A DNA stretch of 64,000 bases from Draconibacterium orientale. GTDB lineage: Bacteria > Bacteroidota > Bacteroidia > Bacteroidales > Prolixibacteraceae. The position numbers were made by a program, and so were the translations under genes. The notes beneath the pieces are model-generated. The model was given only the letters and a program-made list of their open reading frames with translations. It searched no databases and had not been told where the DNA came from. The DNA is taken from NCBI RefSeq assembly GCF_000626635.1, contig NZ_CP007451.1, positions 1,612,001-1,676,000 of the forward strand. Reading direction: 5' to 3'. Shown one piece after another: positions 26,196-36,695 of this stretch (positions are counted from its first letter, which is position 1; each line of letters starts with the position of its first letter).

Positions 26196-28769
26196 TTAGC
26201 TAATCCATTTAATAAATCTGAAATCCTGGCGGTGAGGCAATTCCGGATGTTTTGCATACAATCTGAAACTATATGAGAAAGATCCCGGATGATCAGGTAA
26301 AATAGTATGTTTATAACAACAAGATGTTCCCTCGCTTTTTTCAGGAAGGAGTTCAACGGTATCTACAATTCTTTCCTGTCCGTCGTCTTTACTTTCTGCA
26401 ATCAACAATTCCACGCCAACTTCCTCCGGTTTAAGGCCTTTTAAATCAATCGACACTTTTACCGGATATTTATCTCCCATCATCATGGTGTGCGCTATAC
26501 CATCGATAATCTCAATGTTTTTCACCTCAATTTCATCCCACTTTGCTGCAATTTTTTCTTTCCAGGCAGCAATTTCTTTCGCCAGTTTAAACCCATCAGC
26601 ATTTACACGTTGCGACCGTTCATACTGCGGGTTGTAGTAACGATCCTGATAATCGCGCATCATTCGCGATGTGGTAAAATTTGGCGATACATTCGCAATG
26701 GTATTTTTCACGAAACTGATCCATTTTTCCGGAATATCGTACTGGTTGCGACCATAATAAGCAGGCACAACTTCTTCTTCCAGAATATTGTAAATGGTTT
26801 CGGCATCCAGTTCATCCTGGAAATCCTGAACATCATAGGCACGTTCGGCAGGCAATGCCCAACCGGCATCTTTCTGATAACCTTCAACCCACCATCCATC
26901 AAGAACAGAGAAGTGAAGCGTACCATTCATCACACCTTTTTCACCGCTGGTACCAGATGCTTCCAACGGACGTGTTGGTGTGTTCATCCAGATATCAACA
27001 CCTTGTAACAGCATTTTTGCCAGGTTGATGTCGTAATTCTGAACGAAAAGAATTTTACCACGGAATTCAGGACGTTTGGATACTTCTACAATATTTTTTA
27101 TCAAATCCTGACCTGCTTTATCGGCAGGGTGCGCTTTTCCGGCAAAAATAAACTGTACCGGACGATCCGGGTTATTCACAATTTTGGCCAAACGATCGAG
27201 GTCACGGAACAGCAAGTGAGCACGTTTATAGGTAGCAAACCTGCGCGCAAAACCGATTGTTAATGTATTCGGATTCAATTTCCCCAGAATTTCACTGATC
27301 AATTTCGGATTTTCCGAACGTTTTATCCAGTTGTCGGAAAAACGATCCTTAATATAGTTAATCAGCTTTTGACGTAGTTTCTTACGAAGCTCCCAAATCT
27401 CGTAGTCCGGAACATTATAGATATTCTTCCAAACATCAAAATCCAGTTGGTTGGTTGGAAATTCTTCGCCAAAATATTTTTTATGAATGTCTTTCCATTC
27501 CTGTGCTGTCCAGGTTGGGTAGTGAACTCCGTTGGTTACATAGCCAATTTCCAGCTCTTCCTCCAGGTATCCCCGAAACAGATCTTTAAGCACTGCTTTA
27601 CTTACATCGCCGTGCAACATACTAACCCCGTTAATTCCCTGCGACAGGTTGCTGGCCAGGTAACTCATATTAAAATGGTCTTCTTCAGCCCTGGCTTTAC
27701 CTAACATCTCGAAATCTTCCCAGGCCAGCCCAATCTTTTCGGGGAAGAAATTCATATAATGACGGAACATATCTTTATGGAACGAATCGTGCCCTGCCGG
27801 AACCGGTGTATGTGTTGTAAATAACGTTGAAGCATTTACAACCTCTTTCGCCTCGACATAGGAAAGCTTTTGTTCTGCCATCAGGTTGGCAATACGCTGT
27901 ATACCAATAAACGCTGCATGTCCTTCGTTACAATGGTAGATATCTGAATCCACTCCCAATTTTTTCAAGGCCTGAATACCTCCCAAACCGAGTAACATTT
28001 CCTGTTTCAAGCGGTTTTCGTTGTCGCCACCGTATAAATGGTGAGTTACAAAACGGTCGGCATCGTTGTTTTCGTGATGATCGGCATCAAGCAAATACAG
28101 TTTTACAGAACCAATATTGGTTTGCCAAACACGTGCAATCAATGTCCGTCCAGGGTATTGTACTTCAACCCTTACCCATTCGCCATTTTTATCCAAAGCG
28201 GGTTGTACCGGAATTTTCGAGAACTGCTGTGCATCATAAACAGCCATTTGCTCACCATGTAAATTCAGGTTTTGTTTAAAATATCCATAACGATACAATA
28301 ACCCTACAGCAACCAGCTTCACTTTCATATCACTGGCTTCTTTCAGGTAGTCGCCTGCAAGAATACCCAAACCTCCGGAGAATATTTTTAAGCTGTCGTG
28401 CAAACCGTACTCCATGCTGAAATAGGAGATTCCCGGGCCTGCAAGTTCCTTGCGTTCATCAAGATATTGATTAAACTTTGTATTTACTTCGTTCATTTTA
28501 GCTACAAACATCTCATCTCTTTCCAGCTCTTTGAAACGATTATAGCTCACCTGGTCGAGCAAAACAATTGGGTTATGCGCACATTCTTCCCAAATCTCCG
28601 CATCAATTATTTCAAATAATTCACGCGCTTCTGTATTCCAAACCCACCAAAGGTTTTTTGACAGATCGCGCAGTGGTGAAAGACTTTCCGGAACGTTTGA
28701 ATCAACAATAATTCGTTTCCATACCGGTTCTCCCACAACCGGGTTCTTTATAAATTTTTTCTCTTCCAT
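26196..28769 (-). CDS. glgP: Alpha-glucan (glycogen) phosphorylase, GT35, DUF3417 type
   Basis: This enzyme releases glucose-1-phosphate from glycogen or maltodextrin ends, using pyridoxal phosphate. The 857-residue protein starts with the DUF3417 N-terminal segment (LSPLRDLSKNLWWVWNTEAR) found in the short bacterial and archaeal lineage. Then come FSMEYGLHDSLKIFSGGLG, HCNEGHAAF, HTPVPAGHDSF, IGFARRFATYKRAHL, and the PLP-lysine region TRPLEASGTSGEKGVMNGT. About 110 extra C-terminal residues form a beta-rich region typical of the Bacteroidetes members. It is the last gene of the minus-strand glycogen cluster, 153 bases after the GH57 gene. Confidence 0.94.
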   Translation of the reverse strand: MEEKKFIKNPVVGEPVWKRIIVDSNVPESLSPLRDLSKNLWWVWNTEARELFEIIDAEIWEECAHNPIVLLDQVSYNRFKELERDEMFVAKMNEVNTKFNQYLDERKELAGPGISYFSMEYGLHDSLKIFSGGLGILAGDYLKEASDMKVKLVAVGLLYRYGYFKQNLNLHGEQMAVYDAQQFSKIPVQPALDKNGEWVRVEVQYPGRTLIARVWQTNIGSVKLYLLDADHHENNDADRFVTHHLYGGDNENRLKQEMLLGLGGIQALKKLGVDSDIYHCNEGHAAFIGIQRIANLMAEQKLSYVEAKEVVNASTLFTTHTPVPAGHDSFHKDMFRHYMNFFPEKIGLAWEDFEMLGKARAEEDHFNMSYLASNLSQGINGVSMLHGDVSKAVLKDLFRGYLEEELEIGYVTNGVHYPTWTAQEWKDIHKKYFGEEFPTNQLDFDVWKNIYNVPDYEIWELRKKLRQKLINYIKDRFSDNWIKRSENPKLISEILGKLNPNTLTIGFARRFATYKRAHLLFRDLDRLAKIVNNPDRPVQFIFAGKAHPADKAGQDLIKNIVEVSKRPEFRGKILFVQNYDINLAKMLLQGVDIWMNTPTRPLEASGTSGEKGVMNGTLHFSVLDGWWVEGYQKDAGWALPAERAYDVQDFQDELDAETIYNILEEEVVPAYYGRNQYDIPEKWISFVKNTIANVSPNFTTSRMMRDYQDRYYNPQYERSQRVNADGFKLAKEIAAWKEKIAAKWDEIEVKNIEIIDGIAHTMMMGDKYPVKVSIDLKGLKPEEVGVELLIAESKDDGQERIVDTVELLPEKSEGTSCCYKHTILPDHPGSFSYSFRLYAKHPELPHRQDFRFIKWIS

Positions 28770-28922
28770 TTTCTTCTCATTTTATAAATTACAAACTATG
28801 CTCAACGAGCAAGTCATTCGCTCTAAGTTTCTTAGTGCGAGCTGCAAAATTAAATTAACATTTCAACAAATTGTTTCTTATACAATTATCAGTAGGTGAA
28901 TTTAATATTAGCGATAGATTGC

Positions 28923-30251
28923 CTATTTCTTTTTTCGCGAAGTTGTCTTTTGCCTTTTTGTCTTTTGCAAACGTCGCAAATCGGCTTCCATTTTTTTTAT
29001 TTTTTCTTCTTTCTCTTCTAACATACGATGAAGTAAAGCAATTTCATTCTCCACTTCACTTTCCGGAACGTGCGTGTTTAAACGTATCTTAAAATCACTC
29101 AGTACATTCATATAATTTATAAAAGCCTCGTAGGGCGAATCGAAATGACTGTACGAACGATGTCGATCACCATCGGAAAAATACTTGGTCGACATGTAAA
29201 AAAAGTGATCGCTTGCCTGCAGGTAATTCCAATCTTTATGAAGCTCTGCGTTGGTACACCGGGCCATTTGTTCTTTCATGGCGTATAGTTTCTCAAAGGC
29301 TTCCTTCTGCATTTCGTTTCCGAGCCAGGCACTAAGATCGCGCTCTTCGTCGGACCAGGAAATTGCATGAGGAACACTAACAACTGAAATCGGCTGAAGT
29401 TCATCAACAACCTCTGAAGGAGTTGAGAATCTTAGCGTATCGCTTTTTACTACCTGTTCAGCCAAAGCTTTTAAGAAATCGAAAATACCGGCTTCTTTTG
29501 GCTGGCGGGTTCCAAACGAATCGTAGCCCATAAACAAGTTGATTACCTCTTCTTTTTCGCCAACTTTTTCGAGCCAGCTCACATACTTCTCTGCTGTTAA
29601 GGGGTACTTGTCCCAGTTTTTGTCGGAGAAACGAAATCCAATGTCGTCGCTCAGTTTATAATTGCGCATTAACACTTTTAGCCGCGGATTAATGGCATTT
29701 ACATACAGATAATCAGGGCTTTTCCATCCCAGTATGTGTTTGGCTCCTTCGGTTAACATGGCCGAATAACCCAATTTGGCCACTTTTTCGCCAATTTCGT
29801 CGGAGTAAATCATTTCGGTATTTCGGAAAACACGCGGTTTCTGACCAAACAGTCTGAAGATCTGATCGTCGTGCTTTTTCACCTGGTCGGTAAATGCATC
29901 TATATCTTTTAACGAACTTAATGAATGCGAGTAGGTTTCGGCCAGAAACTCGACACAACCGGTTTTTGTCAACTTCTGAAACGACTCGATAACATCGGGT
30001 GCATAAAGCTCAAACTGCTCCAGTGCCACGCCGGTAATCGAAAATGCCACCTTAAACTTATTACCCATTTTTTTAGCCAGATCGAGCAACAATTTATTGG
30101 CTGGCAAATAACTTTTGTCGGCTATATTCCGGATTATGCTTTCGTTCGAATAATCGTCGTAATAATAATGATCGTTACCAATGTCGAAAAAACGGTAACG
30201 CCGGTGCCTGAACGGTTGATGTATTTGAAAAAACAAACAAATTGACTTCAT
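28923..30251 (-). CDS. GH57 family glycoside hydrolase (alpha-amylase-like)
   Basis: The 442-residue protein belongs to GH57, retaining enzymes acting on alpha-glucans. The N-terminal CLFFQIHQPFR block, the nucleophile region FRNTEMIYSDEI with its Glu, and LFMGYDSFGTRQ with the acid Asp match the family. The last ~45 residues are a charged coiled-coil and a Lys/Arg-rich tail, an extension beyond the catalytic core. It lies 10 bases after the GT4 gene. The same pairing of GH57 and GT4 occurs in Bacteroides glycogen loci, so it probably trims or transfers internal glycogen chains. No signal peptide: cytoplasmic. Confidence 0.9.
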   Translation of the reverse strand: MKSICLFFQIHQPFRHRRYRFFDIGNDHYYYDDYSNESIIRNIADKSYLPANKLLLDLAKKMGNKFKVAFSITGVALEQFELYAPDVIESFQKLTKTGCVEFLAETYSHSLSSLKDIDAFTDQVKKHDDQIFRLFGQKPRVFRNTEMIYSDEIGEKVAKLGYSAMLTEGAKHILGWKSPDYLYVNAINPRLKVLMRNYKLSDDIGFRFSDKNWDKYPLTAEKYVSWLEKVGEKEEVINLFMGYDSFGTRQPKEAGIFDFLKALAEQVVKSDTLRFSTPSEVVDELQPISVVSVPHAISWSDEERDLSAWLGNEMQKEAFEKLYAMKEQMARCTNAELHKDWNYLQASDHFFYMSTKYFSDGDRHRSYSHFDSPYEAFINYMNVLSDFKIRLNTHVPESEVENEIALLHRMLEEKEEKIKKMEADLRRLQKTKRQKTTSRKKK

Positions 30252-30261
30252 AGTAACTGGC

Positions 30262-31554
30262 TTAATTTTCTTTCAATATGCTCTCATAAACTTTTCTCAC
30301 TTCGCGGGCCGAGTGTGTCCATTTCAACTCTTCCACCTCTGTTTTTCCGGCAGTTTTAAAGTGCTGTGCCAACGAGGTGTAATTCAAAACGCCATAAATA
30401 GCATCGGCCATGGCATAGGTATCCCAAAAATCAATTTTAATGGCGTGTTTTAAAATTTCCGACACCCCCGACTGGTTGGAGATTATTACCGGAACATTTA
30501 ACTGCATGGCTTCAAGTGGCACAATTCCGAAAGGCTCTGATACGGAGGGCATCACAAACACATCGGTCATGCTAAAAAGATCGTTTACATCGTTTCCTTT
30601 CAGGAATCCGGTAAAATGAAATTTATCGGCAATGCCCAACGCTGCTGTTCGTGCTATCATTTCGTTCATCATATCGCCACTTCCGGCCATAACAAAACGC
30701 GCATTCTGCATTTTTTTAAGCACCAGGTATGCTGCTTCAACAAAATAACCGGGGCCTTTTTGCATGGTTATCCTTCCTAAAAAAGTAACCACTTTATCGT
30801 TAACGCCTTTTGGCGGCAATGTTCCTTTTTCATGATTTACCGACTCCACCGCGTTATAAACGGTAACCACTTTTTCGGGCGGAATTCCGTATTTTTCAAC
30901 GACCATTTTCCGCGTAAGGTTGCTTACCGTAATAATTTTATCGGCAGCCTCCATTCCCTCGCGCTCAATGGCATAAACCCGCGGATTTACATCGCCTCCG
31001 CTTCGGTCGAAATCGGTGGCATGCACATGAATAACCAATGGCTTTCCTGTGGCCCGGCTGGCAGCAATTCCTGCCGGATAAGTAAGCCAGTCGTGGGCAT
31101 GTATAATGTCGCAGGGATTATCTTCGGCGATCAATCGGGCCACCAGTGCGTAATCGCGAATTTCTTTTAACAAACCGGGGCCGTAACCTCCGCTAAATTC
31201 AATCTTTGAATTTTCGTCGGTTTCAACAAATTTTGTCTGGCTGCTGTAACGTTTGCTTTTTAAGATCCAGAATTCATCTTCGTTAACATAGGGCAAAATG
31301 GGCGAATCTACTTCGAGGTATTCCATTGTATTATCGCCATCATTAAAACTAAAGGTCGTTCGGTTTATGGGAATATTATTTGCTCCAATCAATTTCATTC
31401 GCGATGGATCTTCATCGCCAAAAGCCCTGGGAACTACAAAAGTCAGGTCAATATCTTCAATCTCTGCCATACCTTTTGTAAGCCCGTAACAAGCTGTCCC
31501 CAATCCACCGGAGATATGGGGAGGAAATTCCCATCCAAACATTAATACCTTCAT
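30262..31554 (-). CDS. Glycogen synthase-like glycosyltransferase (GT4)
   Basis: The predicted product elongates alpha-1,4-glucan from a nucleotide sugar. The ATG at 31554 gives 430 residues starting MKVLMFGWEFPPHISGGLG, a glycine-rich acceptor loop like that of starch synthases. The upstream open frame has only a TTG start and no family sequence. The donor site is VSEPFGIVPLEAMQLNVPVI with E-x7-E, and HAHDWLTYPAGIAA is in the N-terminal half. Position between the debranching enzyme and GH57 matches Bacteroidetes glycogen loci. No glgC is present here, so the donor (ADP- or UDP-glucose) cannot be stated. Confidence 0.87.
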   Translation of the reverse strand: MKVLMFGWEFPPHISGGLGTACYGLTKGMAEIEDIDLTFVVPRAFGDEDPSRMKLIGANNIPINRTTFSFNDGDNTMEYLEVDSPILPYVNEDEFWILKSKRYSSQTKFVETDENSKIEFSGGYGPGLLKEIRDYALVARLIAEDNPCDIIHAHDWLTYPAGIAASRATGKPLVIHVHATDFDRSGGDVNPRVYAIEREGMEAADKIITVSNLTRKMVVEKYGIPPEKVVTVYNAVESVNHEKGTLPPKGVNDKVVTFLGRITMQKGPGYFVEAAYLVLKKMQNARFVMAGSGDMMNEMIARTAALGIADKFHFTGFLKGNDVNDLFSMTDVFVMPSVSEPFGIVPLEAMQLNVPVIISNQSGVSEILKHAIKIDFWDTYAMADAIYGVLNYTSLAQHFKTAGKTEVEELKWTHSAREVRKVYESILKEN

Positions 31555-31602
31555 CTGATCTTCTAATTTTCCGGTTGCATCCAAAAATCAATTGTTTTTG
31601 GT

Positions 31603-33548
31603 TTATTCTGTATAGTTCTGCACCAAATCGAGCGCATACGAAACACCTGCGATATTCCAGGCCTGCGAAATGGCGCCTTTGCCAACATGCGGCGGATCGC
31701 CATCGTACATTTCCGGAATATTTCCGATGCAATGTTCGGTCATTTCAGCTTCAAAGCTTTCCATAATCTGTTTCACAAACGGCAATCCTCCCCGCTTATG
31801 AATCTTCAAATAGGCTTCAACAAAAAACTGCAGCAACCAGGGCCACACCGCCCCCTGATGCACCGCCAGCTCCCGTTCTTTCGGGCCTCCGTTAATGTTA
31901 CCAAAGTAGCGCAAATGATCGGGCGACAAGGTTCGCAGCCCCCTGTTTGTTAGCAATTTGCGTTTCACTACACTTAATACCTGTTTTTGCTGTTCTTTTG
32001 TAAGCGGTGTGTAATCCATGGCCACGGCAATTACCATATTGGGGCGCACTGCCCAATCAGGCTGCTCATCTTTTACCACATCGGCCAGGTAGCCGTGTCC
32101 ATCGCTCCAGAAGGTTTTCAGAAACGACTGCGCCACTTTATTAACCATGTGTTTCCATTGCGTAATAAATTCATGGTCGCCGGCCATATCGGCCAAATCG
32201 AGGGCAAAACAAATGGCGTTAAACCACAGGGCATTCACTTCAACCGGCATTCCGGCGCGTGGCAAAACGGCCTTTCCGTCAACACTGGAATTCATCCAGG
32301 TTAATGCGGTGTTTTTCTTTTCGGCATAAATCAATCCGCTGGGCAGCACCTTTATATCCTCCCGTTTCTGACTGGTATAGGCATTAAGTATCCGCTTGAT
32401 CACTTCGCCATATGTTTTCCAAAGCAACTTCGGATTGTTCTTTTCTTTAAATATTGCTGAATAACCCAGATAAACCACAACGATGTGTCGGCAGAATGGT
32501 ACTGCAGCTCTTTATCCTTGATCTGATCGGGGAAAAAACCATCGTTAAAATATTTCAGGTACGAATCGAGTATTTTCTCACACAGTTTCGGATCGTTAAA
32601 CGAACGACACAATCCGGGAAGTGAAATAAAAGTTTGGCGCGTAATGCTGTTATACCAGGGGAAACCGGCAATAATATCGGCTGTGTAACCTTCGTACATA
32701 ATAAACTGCTGAGCGGCCCGCTCCAAAACACTGTTGAAGGTTTCTTTGCCTCCACGTTTATTCTGCTCTTTGGTAAACCGCTGTTTTAACGACACCGGAT
32801 TAGCCTCGGTTAAGCCCGCGGCAAAAACAACCGATTCGCCTTTTTTCATCGGAAACTCAAAATAACCCGGTACAAAAAGATCTTCAAGATATTCATAGCC
32901 CCGATTCAATTCTTTCAGGTACTCAACATCGTAATACCAATCGGGCACTCCCACAAAATCAACCGCTTTGCTGCATTGCATAAACAAATCGGGGTAGCCT
33001 TCGTACAAACAGGCTTTTATGCCGTTTTTAGCCTTCCCGAACTTGCGGTTTACAAACATATTTGCCTTGCTCAGCTGATGGATATTCCGGAAAGCCAGAA
33101 AAGGTTTTAAGCGCAATGTTGTTGGCGACTTAGCTTCCTCGAGCGTATATTTTATCAGAATTTGTTCCTCTTTTTCAACCAGCAGCCGTTCCTTTGTTAG
33201 CACCACTCCTCCAACCCTGTAAGTAATTTTAGGAATGGCATCAAACTCTACATTTTGAATGTATTTATGGCCTTTTGGTTCGTAGGTTCCGCCTTTGTAG
33301 CGGTGGATTCCGAGGTTGAATTCGGCCTCGTTTTGTATAACAGTTTCATCAAGCGACGAAAGCAACACATGTTTTTCACCCCCGAAATTTTCGATAGGAC
33401 ATACCAGTAAACCGTGGTATTTCCGGGTATTGCAGCCATTTAACGTGGTACTTAAATAAGAACCGGCTCTGTTTGATCGTAATATTTCTTTGAACAGCGA
33501 ATATTCAAGATTTACCAGCTGCTCCTTATCAAATTCAAGGTAATGCAT
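31603..33548 (-). pseudogene. Glycogen debranching enzyme (GH133), split by a -1 frameshift
   Basis: Amylo-alpha-1,6-glucosidase removes branch stubs from glycogen. The N-terminal half (33548 down to about 32450; GDE_N motif SNRAGSYLSTTLNGCNTRKY, then GDE_C start AGFPWYNSITRQTFISLPGL and YHSADTSLWFIWVIQQYL) runs into a stop at 32400. The C-terminal half continues in the -1 frame (KEKNNPKLLWKTYGEVIKRI, to 31603). Joined, they give about 648 residues, the normal length, without missing sequence. Either a one-base deletion in an A-rich run, an assembly error, or a programmed -1 shift on the slippery site explains this. Both halves keep family sequence, so decay, if real, is recent. Confidence 0.85.
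32445..32451 (-). other. TTTAAAG heptamer at the debranching-enzyme frame break
   Basis: Read on the minus strand in the upstream frame this is T TTA AAG, which fits the X XXY YYZ pattern of -1 slippery sites. Slipping here converts TTA-AAG to TTT-AAA and enters exactly the frame of the C-terminal half. An A-rich run follows immediately (GAAAAG). Confidence 0.5.
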
Positions 33549-33621
33549 ATCAGTAACACTTTGGTAAATTGAGTATTGGTTCAGTCGTCACAACGAAGTT
33601 GCCTCCACTAAGTTAAGGGAT

Positions 33622-34653
33622 TTAACTCACATTTGCCTGATCGCCACCACCAAATTGCTCAATCTGTACATTAAAATATTCTTTTTCTAACTTTAAATTA
33701 AGATACGGGAACCTTTTTTCCAGCAATTCCAATTTATGAAGAAAACTAAGGAGAAATTTGGAATATTCAAGGGATTTTTTGTTGATTGGGCGATGCTTTA
33801 CAGCATTGCTTATTTTTTGAACTTCACGGGCAATTTCGATACTTTCAGCACTAATAAGTGCCGCTTCAAAACGCGACCAGATGTGCTTTATGGCCACCTC
33901 CGAAATATGCAACATATCTTCGGCATAAAACCGATAATCGCGCAGTTCGTCCATCACAATTTCGTACGACGGAAAATACGCACATTTTTCAGCACCAATT
34001 TTCTGTATAAGCTGATCGACTGCCAATATCAGCGTTGACTTACTTCGCTGGTTTTCAATGGCGCCGTCTTTCCAGTGCCGGATCGGACTGACCGTAAGCA
34101 CCACTTTCAGATCAGGATTTACCTGCCAGATTTTTGTAAGCAAACTGCAATAAACATCAACGATTTGTTGCACCGACAAACGTTCGCGCACAAATTCGCG
34201 AGCCGGAATTTTATGGCAATTCGAAACCAGTTCGCCACTTTTTTTGTAGCGGTAAATCCAGGCTGTTCCAAAAGTGAGAAACAGAAAACCGGCCTGTTTT
34301 AAAAACGTTGCTGAGCTTTTAATACGCGTGTTTATGGCATCCAGGGCCTTATCTTGCACCGTATTCGAAAAACGGCCATGATGACTAAAGCTATGCCAAA
34401 GCCCGTTGTGCTCAATAAGGTCACCGGCTGAAAACTGCTTTTCTTCGAGCAACAGCTGCAGCCCGTTGGCCAACGAAAGCGGGTTATACAAAATCCCAAA
34501 CGGATTAATATCCACCGGGTATTTCAGGGCTTCCATTTTGGCTCCAACATTTTCGGTAAAACACGATCCCATAAACAGGTTTTTCTGCTTATAACCTGTT
34601 TGCCACGGAAACTGCGGCACATCTACCAGGGTTTGAAATTTTGTTTCGCTCAT
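33622..34653 (-). CDS. GSCFA family protein (SGNH-hydrolase-like)
   Basis: The 343-residue protein carries the family signature near its N-terminus (FMGSCFTENVG, Ser30 and Cys31), then FGTAWIYR, LTVSPIRHWKDG and a C-terminal MLHISEVAIKHIW block with the Asp/His pair placed as in SGNH esterases. The final residue of the signature is Thr instead of Ala. GSCFA proteins have no established substrate. Its ATG directly follows the glgB stop with no gap, and the debranching gene follows after 73 bases, so it is embedded in the glycogen operon and an acyl-ester role on glycogen is worth considering. No signal peptide. Confidence 0.88.
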   Translation of the reverse strand: MSETKFQTLVDVPQFPWQTGYKQKNLFMGSCFTENVGAKMEALKYPVDINPFGILYNPLSLANGLQLLLEEKQFSAGDLIEHNGLWHSFSHHGRFSNTVQDKALDAINTRIKSSATFLKQAGFLFLTFGTAWIYRYKKSGELVSNCHKIPAREFVRERLSVQQIVDVYCSLLTKIWQVNPDLKVVLTVSPIRHWKDGAIENQRSKSTLILAVDQLIQKIGAEKCAYFPSYEIVMDELRDYRFYAEDMLHISEVAIKHIWSRFEAALISAESIEIAREVQKISNAVKHRPINKKSLEYSKFLLSFLHKLELLEKRFPYLNLKLEKEYFNVQIEQFGGGDQANVS

Positions 34654-36672
34654 TTACTTTACTTTCGGGATATCCACTTTTTTCAACACCAGCGCTGTTC
34701 TCGCCGGTAGGTAAAGTCTCAGGTAATGCTGGCTATCCAGTCCTTTGCTTGGCATGGTGTAGTAACTTATCTCCTCATCAATCCGGTCGTGGCCACCAAA
34801 ACGGCCGGAATCGGAATTCAGCACAATCTGATATTTTCCGGCACCAAGTGGAATTCCGTAATCGGTAAACGACTGCGTTGGATTAAAATTGAAAACAAAC
34901 AGGAACAGTCCGCGGTGGTAGGCCAGCACTTTATCAGGCTTGTTTTCCAAAACCAAATCAACCGGAGGGATAGAGAGTATCTTGTTCTGATTGATCAGTT
35001 GAATCATTTCCTTATCAAAATCATACAGCCAATGAAACTTCAGGTCCTGATCTTCGGCAATGCTCCAAATCCGCCGGGCATGCTGATACGACCAGTTGTT
35101 TCCTACGCGCGGAAAATCAATCCATTCGGGATGCCCGAATTCATTCCCCATAAAATTCAGATAAGCGCCACCGGCAGTACTTGCTGTGGCCAGCCGGATC
35201 ATTTTATGCAGGGCAATTCCACGGTCAACAATCAGGTTGGGCTGATCTTTTCGCATGGAAAAATACATCTCTTTATCGATCAGCCGGAAGATGATGGTTT
35301 TATCGCCCACCAAAGCCTGATCGTGCGATTCGGCATAACTTACCACCTGCTCGTCCATTCGTTTCGAAGTTAGTTGATAAAAAATATCGCCAACTTCCCA
35401 CTCATCGTCCGACTTTTCTTTTATCATTTTTATCCAGAAATCAGGAACGCCCATTGCCATTCGGTAGTCGAATCCCAAACCGCCATCTTCAATCGCGGTG
35501 GCCAGTCCGGGCATTCCGCTCATGTCTTCGGCAATCGACAGCGCCTGCGGATTAATTTCTTTTATGAGCTTATTCGCCAGTTTAAAATAAGTGGTTGCTT
35601 CATGATCGACATTGGCATTAAAATAGTCGTCGTAATTGGTAAAAGCAATTTCCAGTCCGTGGTTAAAATACAACATGCTGGTAACGCCATCAAAACGAAA
35701 TCCATCGAATTTATACTCGGTGAGCCAGTAACTGATATTTGACAAAAGGAAATGCAGCACCTCGTTTTTATCGTAGTTAAAACAGTAGCTGTCCCATGCC
35801 GGATGCTCACCTTTTCCTCCTTCGTGGAAAAACTGGTAGCGTGTGCCATCGTAATTTCCGAGGCCTTCAACTTCATTCTTCACTGCATGCGAGTGCACCA
35901 AATCCATAATTACGGCAATTCCCATTCCGTGCGCCTCATCAATCAGCTGCTTCAGCTCCTCGGGCGTACCGAAACGCGACGACGCCGCAAAAAAGCTGCT
36001 AACATGATAGCCAAAGCTCCCGTAATACGGATGCTCCGGAATGGCCATTAACTGAATAACATTGTAGCCGTTGGCTTTTATGCGCGGCAACATTTGCTCA
36101 CGAAACTCGGAGTAAGTATGAACACGCGCTTCTTCGCCGGCCATCCCCACATGTCCTTCGTAAATCAGCGGTTGCTCGTTGGCACGCCGAAACTCCGGAT
36201 TCTTCCACTCGTACGGATTTTCAGGTACCCAAACCTGCGCATTAAATATGTGTGTATTCTCGTCCTGCACAACACGTGTAGCCCAGGCAGGAATTCGTTT
36301 TCCATGATTTACTGCCCAATGTACATTTAAGGCATACAAATCGCCATGTGCCAGTTGATCGGCTGCAAGATGCAATTCCCAAACACCATGATCGAGGCTT
36401 GCAAAAGCGTACTCAACACTTTCCTGCCAATTATTAAAAGTACCTACCAGATAAATATGCGTTGCATTGGGTGCCCACTCGCGAATTACCCAGCCCGATT
36501 CGGTTCGGTGCAAACCAAAATACAAATGTCCGGTAGCGAAATCGGCCAGCGACCGTCCGCCGGTAATTTCTCTTTCTTTACGATCAGCAATAATCATCCG
36601 GTCGGAAATAACTCCGGCATATGGCTCAAGCCATTTATCGTTCTGAACTAATTTTGGCAGGTATCTTTTCAT
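34654..36672 (-). CDS. glgB: 1,4-alpha-glucan branching enzyme
   Basis: GlgB cuts alpha-1,4 chains and re-attaches them as alpha-1,6 branches. The 672-residue protein has an N-terminal CBM48 (about 45-150; REWAPNATHIYLVGTFNNW) and a GH13 barrel of the eukaryote-like subfamily 8 (GYHVSSFFAASSRFGTPEEL). Catalytic residues are the nucleophile Asp328 in GFRFDGVTSMLY and acid Glu382 in SIAEDMSGMPG, with YAESHDQALVGDKT as the third Asp region. It is first in the minus-strand glycogen cluster, and a structured repeat lies directly upstream. Confidence 0.96.
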   Translation of the reverse strand: MKRYLPKLVQNDKWLEPYAGVISDRMIIADRKEREITGGRSLADFATGHLYFGLHRTESGWVIREWAPNATHIYLVGTFNNWQESVEYAFASLDHGVWELHLAADQLAHGDLYALNVHWAVNHGKRIPAWATRVVQDENTHIFNAQVWVPENPYEWKNPEFRRANEQPLIYEGHVGMAGEEARVHTYSEFREQMLPRIKANGYNVIQLMAIPEHPYYGSFGYHVSSFFAASSRFGTPEELKQLIDEAHGMGIAVIMDLVHSHAVKNEVEGLGNYDGTRYQFFHEGGKGEHPAWDSYCFNYDKNEVLHFLLSNISYWLTEYKFDGFRFDGVTSMLYFNHGLEIAFTNYDDYFNANVDHEATTYFKLANKLIKEINPQALSIAEDMSGMPGLATAIEDGGLGFDYRMAMGVPDFWIKMIKEKSDDEWEVGDIFYQLTSKRMDEQVVSYAESHDQALVGDKTIIFRLIDKEMYFSMRKDQPNLIVDRGIALHKMIRLATASTAGGAYLNFMGNEFGHPEWIDFPRVGNNWSYQHARRIWSIAEDQDLKFHWLYDFDKEMIQLINQNKILSIPPVDLVLENKPDKVLAYHRGLFLFVFNFNPTQSFTDYGIPLGAGKYQIVLNSDSGRFGGHDRIDEEISYYTMPSKGLDSQHYLRLYLPARTALVLKKVDIPKVK

Positions 36673-36695
36673 CTTATTGAAATTTTTCGTTTTTT

